Shown here in pieces: positions 52,981 through 62,021 of a stretch of 64,000 bases of DNA (position 1 is the first letter of the stretch; each line of letters begins with the position of its first letter). A model generated the notes under the pieces. That model had not been told where the DNA came from, ran no database searches, and saw only the letters and a program-made list of their open reading frames with translations. Origin of the DNA: Mycobacterium sp. DL99. GTDB lineage: Bacteria; Actinomycetota; Actinomycetes; Mycobacteriales; Mycobacteriaceae. A program made the position numbers and the translations under genes. Location of the stretch: the NCBI RefSeq assembly GCF_004762045.1, contig NZ_SJOM01000007.1, forward strand, positions 3,069,920-3,133,919, read 5' to 3'.

Positions 52981-53778
52981 TCACAACACCCGCGAGCTCG
53001 CCTTGGCCCGCGCACTCCAGCGGCCGTCGTGATACCCGACCACCACCGGATGGGCGAAGGCCTCGCTGACGTGCTCGGTGTTGACGACCTCGCGAGCCGC
53101 ACCGCTGGCCACCGTGCGGCCCTGCGCGATCAGCAGGGCGTGCGTGGTGCTGGTGGGCAGTTCCTCGAGGTGATGGGTGACCAGGATCGAGGCCATGTCG
53201 GGATGTGAGTCATCCAGTGTGTCAAGGGTTTCCAGCAGCTGTTCGCGGGCCGCCACATCCAGGCCGGTGGTCGGCTCGTCCAGCAACAACAGCCGCGGAT
53301 CAGCGATCAGTGCGCGCGCGATCAGGGTGCGGCCGCGCTCTCCCTGAGACAACGTAGGCCAGATCGCGTCGGCACGGGCCGACAACCCCACGGTGTCGAT
53401 CAGCTCCTCGGCCCGGCGCACCTGCTCGGCGGTGGGCGTCCAGTGCGCTGCGATGTCGATGGTGGCGGTGATGCCGGTGAGCACCACCTCACGCACAGTG
53501 AGCGGATACTGCAGGCGATGCCGGGGATTCACGTGACCGATGGAGCGGCGCAGCACGGCCAGGTCGGTACGGCCCATCTGGCCGCCGAGCACCTGCACGG
53601 TCCCCGTCGTCGGAAACGTCACGGCCGCACAGAAACCCAGCAGCGTACTCTTGCCGGCACCATTGGGGCCCAAGAGTGCCCAGTGCTCACCCGACAGCAC
53701 GGTCAGTGAGATGCCGTCGATGATCTGCTTGCCGTCACGGCGGAAGGTCACATCGGTGATGTCGAGGACCGGGGTCAT
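52981..53778 (-). CDS. Stand-alone ABC transporter ATP-binding protein
   Basis: A 265-residue ATPase: Walker A GPNGAGKST (37-45), Q-loop region, ABC signature LSQGERGR (about 146), Walker B LLLLDEPTTGLD and H-loop VTHHLEELP. No permease or binding-protein gene lies nearby, so it either works with a partner elsewhere or has a non-transport role. Single-domain ATPases of this YlmA/ModF-like kind are common orphans. Its ATG overlaps the upstream GntR stop (ATGA), so the pair is co-translated. Confidence 0.88.
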   Translation of the reverse strand: MTPVLDITDVTFRRDGKQIIDGISLTVLSGEHWALLGPNGAGKSTLLGFCAAVTFPTTGTVQVLGGQMGRTDLAVLRRSIGHVNPRHRLQYPLTVREVVLTGITATIDIAAHWTPTAEQVRRAEELIDTVGLSARADAIWPTLSQGERGRTLIARALIADPRLLLLDEPTTGLDVAAREQLLETLDTLDDSHPDMASILVTHHLEELPTSTTHALLIAQGRTVASGAAREVVNTEHVSEAFAHPVVVGYHDGRWSARAKASSRVL

Positions 53779-54446
53779 GCGAAAGACTCCTTCAATGAGC
53801 TCAAATGGGTTCTGCTGGCCGCTGCGGCGGCCTCGGGATCGCGGGCGACGATCGCGTCGGCCAGCTGCTGGTGCAGATCGTGATCACAGGGTTCGGACGC
53901 GATCGGGCGGATCTTGAGCATGTCGATCATCGCCAGCCGCAGCCTGGGCAGGAACGCGTCGAACAACTGGATCAACACCTCGTTGTGGGCCGCGGCGATC
54001 ACCGTGCGGTGAAACGCCATATCCGCGTCGACGTGATCGGGTACCGACTGTCCCACCACACCGCGAGCGGCCAGGGTACGACGTATCGCACGCAGATCGG
54101 CGGGGGTACGCCGGGTGGCGGCCAGCGCGGCGGCCTCGGCTTCGATGGCGATCCGTGCCTCGATCACCGACACGATGGTGGCGCGGCGCAGCACGGTGTC
54201 CCAGTCTTCGGCCGCATCGAGTGCGGTGACGAACACCCCCGCACCCTGGCGGCTCTCCAGCACGCCCTTGCCGGACAGTTCGCGGATCGCTTCGCGCAGG
54301 GTGGAGCGGCCCACGCCGAGCTGGGCGGCCAGTGTCGTCTCACCGGGAAGTCGATGGCCCAGCGGCCATTCACCCTGGCGGATGCGCGTCAGGAGAAGCT
54401 GGGCGGTCTGGGTCGCCAGCGGGTGACGCTGAACTTGGGACGTCAT
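53775..54446 (-). CDS. GntR-family regulator with FCD domain
   Basis: A 223-residue regulator. The winged helix (LLTRIRQGEWPLGHRLPGET, then QLGVGRSTLREAIRELSGKG) is followed by an FCD ligand domain whose metal-binding residues lie in DADMAFHRTVIAAAHNEVL and DHDLHQQLADAI. FCD regulators usually sense organic acids. The ATG at 54446 starts just before the DNA-binding domain. It is divergent from the leuA leader and may control that promoter as well as its own ABC gene (inference). Confidence 0.88.
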   Translation of the reverse strand: MTSQVQRHPLATQTAQLLLTRIRQGEWPLGHRLPGETTLAAQLGVGRSTLREAIRELSGKGVLESRQGAGVFVTALDAAEDWDTVLRRATIVSVIEARIAIEAEAAALAATRRTPADLRAIRRTLAARGVVGQSVPDHVDADMAFHRTVIAAAHNEVLIQLFDAFLPRLRLAMIDMLKIRPIASEPCDHDLHQQLADAIVARDPEAAAAASRTHLSSLKESFA

Positions 54447-54492
54447 CTGAACCTGTCTACTTGTCTGAGGAGTTATGTATAGTCTAGCCATC

Positions 54493-54534
54493 ATGACGCG
54501 CGTCCTCCTCCTTAGCCGCCGCGGCGGGGCCTGA
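54493..54534 (+). CDS. leuL: leuA leader peptide MTRVLLLSRRGGA
   Basis: A 13-codon open frame with V-L-L-L in a row (GTC CTC CTC CTT), placed 69 nt before leuA. A TATAGT -10 box (54478-54483) lies 9 nt before its ATG, so the transcript should start at or next to the peptide. Consecutive leucine codons before a leucine-pathway gene are the hallmark of a translation-sensing attenuator, described for leuA in other actinobacteria. The peptide itself probably has no other role. Confidence 0.82.
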   Translation: MTRVLLLSRRGGA

Positions 54535-54576
54535 ATCGACCGGCCCCCTGCCGTGGGGCTGTGTTGCGCCGGTCGA
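54526..54576 (+). promoter_or_regulatory. Alternative hairpins of the leuA attenuator
   Basis: Two mutually exclusive pairings are visible. GGGGCC (54526-54531, end of the leader ORF) can pair with GGCCCC (54542-54547). Alternatively TCGACCGGC (54536-54544) pairs with GCCGGTCGA (54568-54576), with an inner GCCCC/GGGGC stem. A ribosome stalled at the Leu codons versus one reaching the stop would favour different forms. Which form blocks leuA is not decidable by eye; no U tract follows. Confidence 0.65.
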
Positions 54577-54603
54577 AACTCAAACCCGACCGAAAGCGCC
54601 CTC

Positions 54604-56352
54604 ATGACCACTTCTGCATTTCCCACCATCGAAACCCCAGCCGGAGACGTCCCCGCGAACGCACCGGACTGGAACCGGCAGCGCCACTCCCAGATGCCGT
54701 CGCACCGCTACGCTTCCGTCTACGACCGCGTCGAAGTCCCTCTGGTTCAACGAGATTGGCCCACGGCACGGATCCACGCCGCGCCGCTGTGGGTGCCGGT
54801 GGACCTGCGCGACGGCAACCAGGCGCTGGCCGAGCCGATGGACCCGGCCCGCAAGCGCCGTTTCTTCGAGCTGCTGGTGGCCATGGGCTACAAGGAGATC
54901 GAGGTCGGCTATCCATCGGCGTCGCAGACCGACTTCGATTTCGTCCGGCTGCTGGCGGAGTCCGACATCGCCCCGCCGGACGTCACCATTGTGGTGTTCG
55001 TGCCGGCACGCCGCGATCTCATCGAGCGGACCGTGGACTCGGTCCGCGGCATCGGCAACGACGTCGTGATCCACATGTACACCGCGACCGCACCCACCTG
55101 GCGCGACGTGGTGCTGGGCAAGGACCGCACCGAACTGCGGGACCTGATCCTGGCCGGTGCCCGTGACGTCCTCGAATTCACCGAAGGCATGCCCAACGTC
55201 CGGTTCGAATTCTCCCCGGAGGTGTTCAACCTCACCGAGCCGGATTTCGTTCTGGAGCTGTGCGACGCGGTGACCGAGCTGTGGCAGGCCACCCCGGATC
55301 GCCCAGTCATCCTGAACCTGCCGGCCACCGTCGAGATCGCCACCCCGAACGTATACGCCGACCAGATCGAGTACATGCACCGCAATGTGTCTCGTCGCAA
55401 CAGCGTCATCCTGTCAGTGCATCCCCACAACGACCGGGGAACCGGCATCGCCTGCGCTGAGCTCGCGGTGCTGGCCGGTGCGCAGCGGGTGGAGGGGTGC
55501 GTGTTCGGCAACGGTGAACGCACCGGCAATGTCGACATCGCCACCTTGGCGCTGAATCTGCATGCCCAGGGCGTGGATCCGATGATCGACTTCTCCGACA
55601 TCGACGAGATCGCGCGCACTGTCAGTCACTGCACGCGCATGCCGATTCACGAGCGTCACCCCTACGTCGGGGACATGGTGCACACGGCGTTCTCCGGAAC
55701 ACACCAGGATGCGATCAAGAAGGGCTTCGCCGAACATCGCCGGCGCGCCGCGGCAACCGGACAACCCGAGAACGAAATCGATTGGCGTGTCCCATATCTG
55801 CCGATCGACCCGGCCGACATCGGCCGCACCTACGATGCGGTGATCCGGGTGAACTCGCAGTCCGGCAAGGGCGGCATCGCCTACCTGCTGACCACCGACT
55901 ACGGGTTGGAGTTGCCGCGCCGGCTGCAGATCGACTTCGCCCGCCACGTCCAGGCCCACACCGATGAAAGCGGTGCCGAGGTCACCGCCGCCGAACTGTT
56001 CGACCTGTTCGAGGCCACGTACCTCGACCCGGCAGGGCCGGTGCAGCTCAAGGACTGGCACACCGGTGGGGACGGCGCCGCAGCGGTCACGGACCTCACG
56101 TTGGTGTTCGACGGGCGCACCGTGGCCAGCAGCCATCGCGGCATCGGCCCCGTGGACGCGCTGCGGGCCGCGCTCGAGGAGATCGGCCATCGAATCGAGG
56201 TGCTGAGCCTGACCCAGCAGTCGATCGGCAGTACCGCCGTCAGCTACCTCGAGTACCGGTCAGCCGGTCGTACCGGCTGGGCGTGCGGTCGCAGCGATTC
56301 GGTGCTGGCCGCGTCGATGGCGGCGGTGCTGCGGGCGGTCAACGCGCCTTGA
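54604..56352 (+). CDS. leuA: 2-isopropylmalate synthase
   Basis: A 582-residue enzyme condensing acetyl-CoA with 2-oxoisovalerate, the first committed step to leucine. The catalytic barrel begins at [18 protein letters not shown] and includes [19 protein letters not shown] (metal-binding His) and [14 protein letters not shown]. The C-terminal LeuA regulatory domain (about residues 430-575, ending [14 protein letters not shown]) is present, so leucine feedback is expected. The repeat insertion known in M. tuberculosis LeuA is absent. M. tuberculosis keeps leuA elsewhere (Rv3710). The 3' end overlaps bcp by 14 bp. Confidence 0.95.
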   Translation: MTTSAFPTIETPAGDVPANAPDWNRQRHSQMPSHRYASVYDRVEVPLVQRDWPTARIHAAPLWVPVDLRDGNQALAEPMDPARKRRFFELLVAMGYKEIEVGYPSASQTDFDFVRLLAESDIAPPDVTIVVFVPARRDLIERTVDSVRGIGNDVVIHMYTATAPTWRDVVLGKDRTELRDLILAGARDVLEFTEGMPNVRFEFSPEVFNLTEPDFVLELCDAVTELWQATPDRPVILNLPATVEIATPNVYADQIEYMHRNVSRRNSVILSVHPHNDRGTGIACAELAVLAGAQRVEGCVFGNGERTGNVDIATLALNLHAQGVDPMIDFSDIDEIARTVSHCTRMPIHERHPYVGDMVHTAFSGTHQDAIKKGFAEHRRRAAATGQPENEIDWRVPYLPIDPADIGRTYDAVIRVNSQSGKGGIAYLLTTDYGLELPRRLQIDFARHVQAHTDESGAEVTAAELFDLFEATYLDPAGPVQLKDWHTGGDGAAAVTDLTLVFDGRTVASSHRGIGPVDALRAALEEIGHRIEVLSLTQQSIGSTAVSYLEYRSAGRTGWACGRSDSVLAASMAAVLRAVNAP

Positions 56353-56803
56353 GCAGCTCCAGCGCCTTGTCGGCATGGGTGTCCATGCTGATCTCGCTGG
56401 AGATCACCCCGAGCACGGAGCGATCGGTGTCGATGACGAATGTGGTCCGCTTGACCGGCATGAGCTTGCCGAGCAGGCCCCGTTTGACCCCGAATTGGGC
56501 GGCCACCTTGCCGTCGGCGTCCGACAGCAACGGGTAGTCGAAGTTCTGGATGTCGGCGAACTTCGCCTGCTTGGCGACCGGGTCGGTACTGATACCGACC
56601 CGGGTCGCCCCGGCAGAGGCGAACTCCGCTGCCAGATCCCGGAAGTGACAGGCCTCCTTGGTGCATCCCGGAGTCATCGCCGCCGGATAGAAGAACAGCA
56701 CCACTGGGCCGTCGGCGAGCAAGGTCGTCAGGCTGCGAATCGTGCCGGTCTGATCCGGCAGTTCGAACTCGGGAACGGAGTCACCCGTCCTGATCTGTGT
56801 CAT
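56339..56803 (-). CDS. bcp: Thiol peroxidase of the Bcp/PrxQ type
   Basis: A 154-residue peroxiredoxin reducing hydroperoxides. The peroxidatic cysteine is in [20 protein letters not shown], with the resolving cysteine five residues on, the PrxQ pattern. [15 protein letters not shown] and [15 protein letters not shown] complete the fold. Counterpart of Rv1608c and in the same place before trpE. It converges on leuA. Confidence 0.94.
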   Translation of the reverse strand: MTQIRTGDSVPEFELPDQTGTIRSLTTLLADGPVVLFFYPAAMTPGCTKEACHFRDLAAEFASAGATRVGISTDPVAKQAKFADIQNFDYPLLSDADGKVAAQFGVKRGLLGKLMPVKRTTFVIDTDRSVLGVISSEISMDTHADKALELLKAR

Positions 56804-56866
56804 GGCTGGCTACGCTACGCCGTCTGCATGCCGGGACCGTGGCGCCGATCTGGGAGAATTGTTCCC

Positions 56867-58426
56867 GTGCAAACCACAGCCACCCACGTGCCGGGATCCT
56901 CGGGCGCCGGCTCATCGCTTGCGGTCACCACATCACGCGAGGATTTCCGGGCGCTGGCCGCCGAGCACCGGGTCGTCCCGGTGACCCGCAAGGTGCTGGC
57001 CGATAGCGAGACGCCGTTGTCGGCGTACCGCAAGCTCGCCGCCAACCGTCCGGGCACGTTCCTGCTGGAATCGGCCGAGAACGGTCGCTCCTGGTCGCGT
57101 TGGTCGTTCATCGGTGCCGGCGCTCCGTCGGCGCTGACGGTTCGCGGCAACGAGGCGGTGTGGCTCGGGACTGCCCCCAAGGATGCGCCCAGCGGCGGTG
57201 AGCCGTTGGCCGCATTGCGGGCCACCCTGGAACTGCTGCAGACCGAGGCGATGCCGGACCTGCCGCCGCTGTCGTCGGGGTTGGTGGGGTACTTCGCCTA
57301 CGACATGGTGCGCCGGCTGGAACGGCTCCCGGAGTTGGCGGTCGACGATCTCGGCCTGCCGGACATGGTGCTGCTGCTGGCCACTGACATCGCCGCCGTC
57401 GACCATCACGAGGGCACCATCACCCTGATCGCCAACGCGGTGAACTGGAACGGTACGGACGAGCGCGTCGACGAGGCCTACGACGACGCGGTGGCTCGGC
57501 TGGATGTGATGACCGCCGCCCTGGGTCAGCCGCTGCCGTCGACGGTCGCCACGTTCAGCCGGCCGGTGCCCGAGCACCGCGCGCAGCGCACGGTGGAGGA
57601 ATACACCGCGATCGTGGAGAAACTGGTCGGCGACATCGAGGCCGGCGAAGCCTTCCAGGTGGTGCCCTCGCAGCGGTTCGAGATGGATACCGCCGCGGAC
57701 CCGATCGACGTGTACCGGATGTTGCGGGTGACCAATCCCAGTCCGTACATGTACCTGCTCAATGTCCCCGATGCCGATGGCGGGCTGGACTTCTCGGTCG
57801 TCGGCTCCAGCCCCGAGGCGCTGGTCACGGTGAAGGACGGCAGGGCCACCACCCACCCGATCGCCGGAACCCGGTGGCGCGGCAGCAGCGAGGAAGAAGA
57901 CGTGCTGCTGGAAAAGGAACTGCTGGCCGACGAGAAGGAGCGCGCCGAGCACCTGATGCTGGTCGATCTGGGCCGCAACGATCTGGGGCGGGTGTGCCGC
58001 CCGGGCACGGTGCGGGTCGAGGACTACAGCCACATCGAGCGCTACAGCCATGTCATGCACCTGGTGTCCACGGTGACGGGCGAGCTGGCCGAGGGGAAGA
58101 CCGCGCTGGACGCCGTGACGGCATGCTTCCCGGCCGGCACGCTGTCGGGGGCGCCCAAGGTGCGGGCCATGGAGTTGATCGAGGAGGTCGAGAAGACCCG
58201 ACGGGGCCTGTACGGCGGGGTGCTGGGGTATCTCGATTTCGCGGGCAACGCCGACTTCGCGATCGCCATCCGTACCGCTCTGATGCGCAACGGCACCGCT
58301 TATGTGCAGGCCGGCGGGGGAGTCGTGGCCGATTCCAACGGTCTCTACGAGTACAACGAGTCGGCAAACAAGGCGAAAGCCGTGCTCAACGCCATCGCGG
58401 CCGCCGACACATTGGCCGAGCCGTGA
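56867..58426 (+). CDS. trpE: Anthranilate synthase component I
   Basis: A 519-residue chorismate-utilising enzyme starting tryptophan synthesis. The N-terminal part has the tryptophan-binding [18 protein letters not shown] element (feedback site). The catalytic domain includes [36 protein letters not shown] and [26 protein letters not shown] (56854-56859) lies 7 nt before the GTG, so the transcript is leaderless and leaves no room for a trp attenuator. No trpG lies in the operon. The stop overlaps the next gene (GTGA). Confidence 0.96.
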   Translation: MQTTATHVPGSSGAGSSLAVTTSREDFRALAAEHRVVPVTRKVLADSETPLSAYRKLAANRPGTFLLESAENGRSWSRWSFIGAGAPSALTVRGNEAVWLGTAPKDAPSGGEPLAALRATLELLQTEAMPDLPPLSSGLVGYFAYDMVRRLERLPELAVDDLGLPDMVLLLATDIAAVDHHEGTITLIANAVNWNGTDERVDEAYDDAVARLDVMTAALGQPLPSTVATFSRPVPEHRAQRTVEEYTAIVEKLVGDIEAGEAFQVVPSQRFEMDTAADPIDVYRMLRVTNPSPYMYLLNVPDADGGLDFSVVGSSPEALVTVKDGRATTHPIAGTRWRGSSEEEDVLLEKELLADEKERAEHLMLVDLGRNDLGRVCRPGTVRVEDYSHIERYSHVMHLVSTVTGELAEGKTALDAVTACFPAGTLSGAPKVRAMELIEEVEKTRRGLYGGVLGYLDFAGNADFAIAIRTALMRNGTAYVQAGGGVVADSNGLYEYNESANKAKAVLNAIAAADTLAEP

Positions 58427-59031
58427 CGCGGGCGGCGCAGGCGCTGTTCGTCGTCTCCGCGGTGGCGCTGTGGGTGGCATCGCGGATGACCTGGGTCCAG
58501 GTGAATTCGGCGGACGGGCTGGGCCAGCCCAAAACCACGACGCTGACGGGTGCGTCCTGGTCCACCGCATTGATCCCGCTGGCGTTGCTGGTGCTGGCCG
58601 CCGCAGTGGCCGCGCTGGCGGTCCACGGCTGGGCACTGCGGTTGCTGGCATTGCTGATCGCAGTGGCCAGTGCGGGCATGGGCTACCTGGCGATCAGCCT
58701 GTGGGTGATCAAGGATGTCGCTGTGCGGGCCGCTGACCTGGCAGAAGTGCCGCTCGCGCAGTTGACCGCGACCAGCCGTTCCTATGGGGGCGCCGTCCTG
58801 ACCCTGGTCGCCGCGGTGTGTGCGCTGGTCGGTGCGGTGATGCTCATGCGCTCGGCCAACCGTACGAAGCGCGGCATTGCAGGGCGGTACGCGGCGCCGG
58901 CAGCGCGGCGTGAGGCGGTCAAGAGCGACGACAGTGGTGAGCCGATGTCCGAGCGGATGCTCTGGGATGCCCTGGACGAAGGACAGGATCCGACCGGCGA
59001 CGGCGGCGATCCAGACAATAAGGGCCGGTGA
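58423..59031 (+). CDS. Tryptophan-biosynthesis-associated membrane protein
   Basis: A 202-residue protein with four hydrophobic helices in the first 150 residues ([65 protein letters not shown]) and a charged cytoplasmic tail. It matches the actinobacterial family found between trpE and trpC (Rv1610 counterpart); its function is unknown. GTGA coupling to trpE supports a role linked to tryptophan synthesis. Confidence 0.9.
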   Translation: MTRAAQALFVVSAVALWVASRMTWVQVNSADGLGQPKTTTLTGASWSTALIPLALLVLAAAVAALAVHGWALRLLALLIAVASAGMGYLAISLWVIKDVAVRAADLAEVPLAQLTATSRSYGGAVLTLVAAVCALVGAVMLMRSANRTKRGIAGRYAAPAARREAVKSDDSGEPMSERMLWDALDEGQDPTGDGGDPDNKGR

Positions 59032-59114
59032 ATGGTGAAGGTGTGGCGACGGCTACCCTTCGAGGGAGGGCAACCGGGACCGGCCCGGAGGCACCAGAAA
59101 GGAACCGACGGGCG

Positions 59115-59933
59115 ATGAGTTCGGCCACAGTGCTCGACTCCATTATCGAGGGAGTCCGCGCCGACGTAGCCGCCCGCGAAGCCGTTATCAGCCTGGCTGA
59201 TATCAAGGCGCGGGCCCAGGATGCACCTCCGCCGCTCAACGTGATGGCTGCGTTGCGGGAACCGGGAATTGCCGTGATCGCCGAGGTGAAGCGTGCGAGC
59301 CCGTCCCGGGGCGAGTTGGCCAACATCGCCGACCCGGCGCAGTTGGCGCAGGCTTACGAGGCCGGCGGTGCGCGGATTATCAGCGTGCTCACCGAGCAGC
59401 GCAGGTTCAACGGCTCACTCGCCGACCTGGACGCGGTGCGTGCTGCGGTGTCAATCCCGGTGCTGCGCAAGGACTTTATTGTCAAGCCGTACCAGATCCA
59501 TGAGGCTCGGGCGCATGGCGCCGACCTGTTGCTGCTGATCGTGGCGGCTCTCGAGCAGCCGGTTCTGGAATCGCTGTTGGAGCGCACGGAATCGCTCGGG
59601 ATGACGGCACTCGTGGAGGTGCACACCGAAGAAGAGGCCGACCGGGCGTTGCAGGCCGGGGCCAAGCTGATCGGTGTCAACGCCCGCGACCTCAAGACGC
59701 TGGAAGTCGACCGCGACTGCTTCGCCCGGATCGCGCCGGGGTTGCCCAGCAATGTCATCCGTGTCGCGGAGTCCGGCATTCGCGGAACCGCTGACCTGCT
59801 GGCGTACGCCGGCGCGGGTGCCGATGCCGTGCTGGTCGGTGAGGGCTTGGTGACCAGCGGGGATCCCCGCAGCGCGGTCGCCGATCTGGTCACCGCCGGT
59901 ACGCACCCGTCCTGCCCGAAACCGGCTCGCTGA
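59115..59933 (+). CDS. trpC: Indole-3-glycerol phosphate synthase
   Basis: A 272-residue (beta-alpha)8 enzyme, not fused to TrpF. The active-site block [18 protein letters not shown] is followed by [31 protein letters not shown] and VAESGIRG. The 83-bp gap after the membrane-protein gene may hold a separate promoter (TACCCT near 59055). The ATG at 59115 matches the length of Rv1611; an earlier frame from 59028 is not conserved. Confidence 0.96.
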   Translation: MSSATVLDSIIEGVRADVAAREAVISLADIKARAQDAPPPLNVMAALREPGIAVIAEVKRASPSRGELANIADPAQLAQAYEAGGARIISVLTEQRRFNGSLADLDAVRAAVSIPVLRKDFIVKPYQIHEARAHGADLLLLIVAALEQPVLESLLERTESLGMTALVEVHTEEEADRALQAGAKLIGVNARDLKTLEVDRDCFARIAPGLPSNVIRVAESGIRGTADLLAYAGAGADAVLVGEGLVTSGDPRSAVADLVTAGTHPSCPKPAR

Positions 59934-59941
59934 ACCAGGCA

Positions 59942-59971
59942 ATGAGCCGCTTGCACGAAAAGACACTTTGA
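59942..59971 (+). other. 9-codon mini-ORF relay before trpB
   Basis: ATG 8 nt after the trpC stop opens MSRLHEKTL, ending in a TGA that shares its A with the trpB start (TGATG). Its sequence (ATGAGC, CTTGC, CGAAAAG) resembles the hisD/hisC linker. Probably a translational relay because trpB has only a weak ribosome-binding site. Confidence 0.45.
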
Positions 59972-61236
59972 TGGCGGATCTCGCGGGGCCCGAATTGCCC
60001 CGTACCAGCGCAGGCGTTGCCGAACCCACCGTTCACGATCCTGACGTACTGGGGCATTTCGGCTCGTACGGGGGCCGGTTGGTTCCCGAGGCACTGATGG
60101 CGGTGATCGAAGAGGTCACCGCGGCCTATGAGAAGGCCCGTGGTGACCAAGCCTTCCTCGACGAACTCGACCGGTTGCAGCGGCACTACAGCGGTCGGCC
60201 GTCGCCGCTGTACGAGGCCACCCGGCTGGCCGAGCATGCCGGTGGCGCACGCATCTTCCTCAAACGAGAAGACCTGAACCACACCGGTTCTCACAAGATC
60301 AACAACGTTCTGGGGCAGGCGCTGCTGGCGCGCCAGATGGGCAAGACGCGCGTCATCGCCGAGACCGGGGCCGGCCAGCACGGCGTGGCCACCGCCACCG
60401 CGTGTGCGCTGCTCGGTCTGGAATGTGTCGTGTACATGGGCGCGGTGGATACCGCCCGCCAGGCCCTCAACGTCGCGCGGATGCGCCTCCTCGGCGCCAC
60501 CGTGGTGTCGGTCGAGGCCGGATCCAAAACCCTCAAGGACGCGATCAACGAGGCGTTCCGGGACTGGGTCACCAACGCCGACAACACTTATTACTGCTTC
60601 GGGACGGCGGCGGGCCCGCATCCGTTCCCGCTGATGGTGCGTGATTTCCAGCGGGTCATCGGGTTGGAGGCCCGGGCGCAGATCCTCGACCAGGCCGGCC
60701 GCCTCCCCGACGCGGTGACCGCGTGCGTCGGTGGCGGCTCGAACGCCATCGGGATCTTCCACGCCTTCATCGACGACCCGGCGGTGCGCCTGATCGGTTT
60801 CGAAGCCGCGGGCGACGGGGTGGAAACCGGTCGGCACGCTGCGACGTTCACCGGTGGTTCGCCAGGTGCATTCCAGGGATCGTTCTCCTACCTGCTGCAG
60901 GACGAGGACGGTCAGACGATCGAATCGCATAGCATCTCGGCCGGTTTGGACTACCCGGGTGTCGGGCCAGAGCATGCCTTCCTCAAAGACAGCGGTCGTG
61001 CCGAGTACCGGCCGGTCACCGACACCGAAGCGATGGACGCGTTCTCGCTGCTGTGCCGCCAGGAGGGCATCATCCCGGCGATCGAATCGGCACACGCGGT
61101 TGCCGGTGCGCTCAAGCTCGGACCTGAACTGGGCAGCGGAGCGATCATCGTGGTGAACTTGTCCGGGCGCGGTGACAAGGACGTCGAGACGGCGGCCAAG
61201 TGGTTCGGACTGCTCGATGAGGGGAGCGCGGGATGA
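59971..61236 (+). CDS. trpB: Tryptophan synthase beta subunit
   Basis: A 421-residue PLP enzyme joining indole and serine. [11 protein letters not shown] opens the domain; the PLP lysine is in [19 protein letters not shown], and [20 protein letters not shown] and [13 protein letters not shown] are the catalytic and phosphate loops. ATG chosen over the TTG one codon upstream. The stop overlaps trpA (ATGA). Confidence 0.97.
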   Translation: MADLAGPELPRTSAGVAEPTVHDPDVLGHFGSYGGRLVPEALMAVIEEVTAAYEKARGDQAFLDELDRLQRHYSGRPSPLYEATRLAEHAGGARIFLKREDLNHTGSHKINNVLGQALLARQMGKTRVIAETGAGQHGVATATACALLGLECVVYMGAVDTARQALNVARMRLLGATVVSVEAGSKTLKDAINEAFRDWVTNADNTYYCFGTAAGPHPFPLMVRDFQRVIGLEARAQILDQAGRLPDAVTACVGGGSNAIGIFHAFIDDPAVRLIGFEAAGDGVETGRHAATFTGGSPGAFQGSFSYLLQDEDGQTIESHSISAGLDYPGVGPEHAFLKDSGRAEYRPVTDTEAMDAFSLLCRQEGIIPAIESAHAVAGALKLGPELGSGAIIVVNLSGRGDKDVETAAKWFGLLDEGSAG

Positions 61237-62021
61237 GCCGGCTGGCGGAGTTGTTCGACGGCTGCCGCGCCGAGGGTCGCGCCGCACTCATCGGCTATCT
61301 GCCGACCGGGTTCCCCGATGTGCAGGCATCCATCGCCGCGATGACGGCGATGGTCGAATCCGGTTGCGATCTGGTGGAAGTCGGCGTGCCCTACTCGGAC
61401 CCCGGGATGGACGGACCGACGATCGCCGCCGCCACCGAGGCCGCACTGGCGGGCGGTGTACGGGTGCGCGACACCCTGGCGGCAGTCGAGGCGATCAGCA
61501 ACGCCGGCGGCCGCGCCGTGGTGATGACCTACTGGAATCCGGTGCTGCGCAAGGGCGTTGACACGTTTGCCCGCGACCTGGCTTCCGCTGGTGGCTACGG
61601 TCTGATCACCCCTGACCTGATCCCCGAAGAAGCCGTCGACTGGATCGCCGCATCTGAGGAACACAATCTGGACCGGATCTTCCTGGTCGCCCCGTCCTCG
61701 ACGCCGGAGCGGCTCGCGGCCACGGTGAACGCCTCGCGCGGCTTTGTCTACGCCGCGTCGACGATGGGCGTCACCGGGGCGCGTGATGTCGTCTCGAACG
61801 CGGCGCCGGAGTTGGTGCGTCGCGTGAAGGAAGTGTCCGACATTCCCGTCGGGGTGGGGTTGGGCGTGCGCTCGGGAGCTCAGGCCGCCGAGATCGGCGC
61901 CTACGCCGACGGCGTCATCGTCGGGTCGGCATTGGTGTCGGCCCTGCAGGAGGGGCTGGATTCATTGCGGCGCCTCACCGAAGAACTGGCCAACGGCGTT
62001 AGGCAGAGGATTTCAGCTTGA
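61233..62021 (+). CDS. trpA: Tryptophan synthase alpha subunit
   Basis: A 262-residue barrel releasing indole from indole-glycerol phosphate. [31 protein letters not shown] (catalytic Glu) and [15 protein letters not shown] are visible, with the phosphate loop [12 protein letters not shown]. The stop TGA overlaps the proposed TTG start of lgt (TTGA). Confidence 0.97.
   Translation: MSRLAELFDGCRAEGRAALIGYLPTGFPDVQASIAAMTAMVESGCDLVEVGVPYSDPGMDGPTIAAATEAALAGGVRVRDTLAAVEAISNAGGRAVVMTYWNPVLRKGVDTFARDLASAGGYGLITPDLIPEEAVDWIAASEEHNLDRIFLVAPSSTPERLAATVNASRGFVYAASTMGVTGARDVVSNAAPELVRRVKEVSDIPVGVGLGVRSGAQAAEIGAYADGVIVGSALVSALQEGLDSLRRLTEELANGVRQRISA

Noticed and set aside
56828..56869. Possible Trp leader peptide before trpE ([11 protein letters not shown])
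   Set aside because: It is in frame with trpE and has one Trp only; the -10 box lies downstream of its ATG, so the transcript would not contain it.
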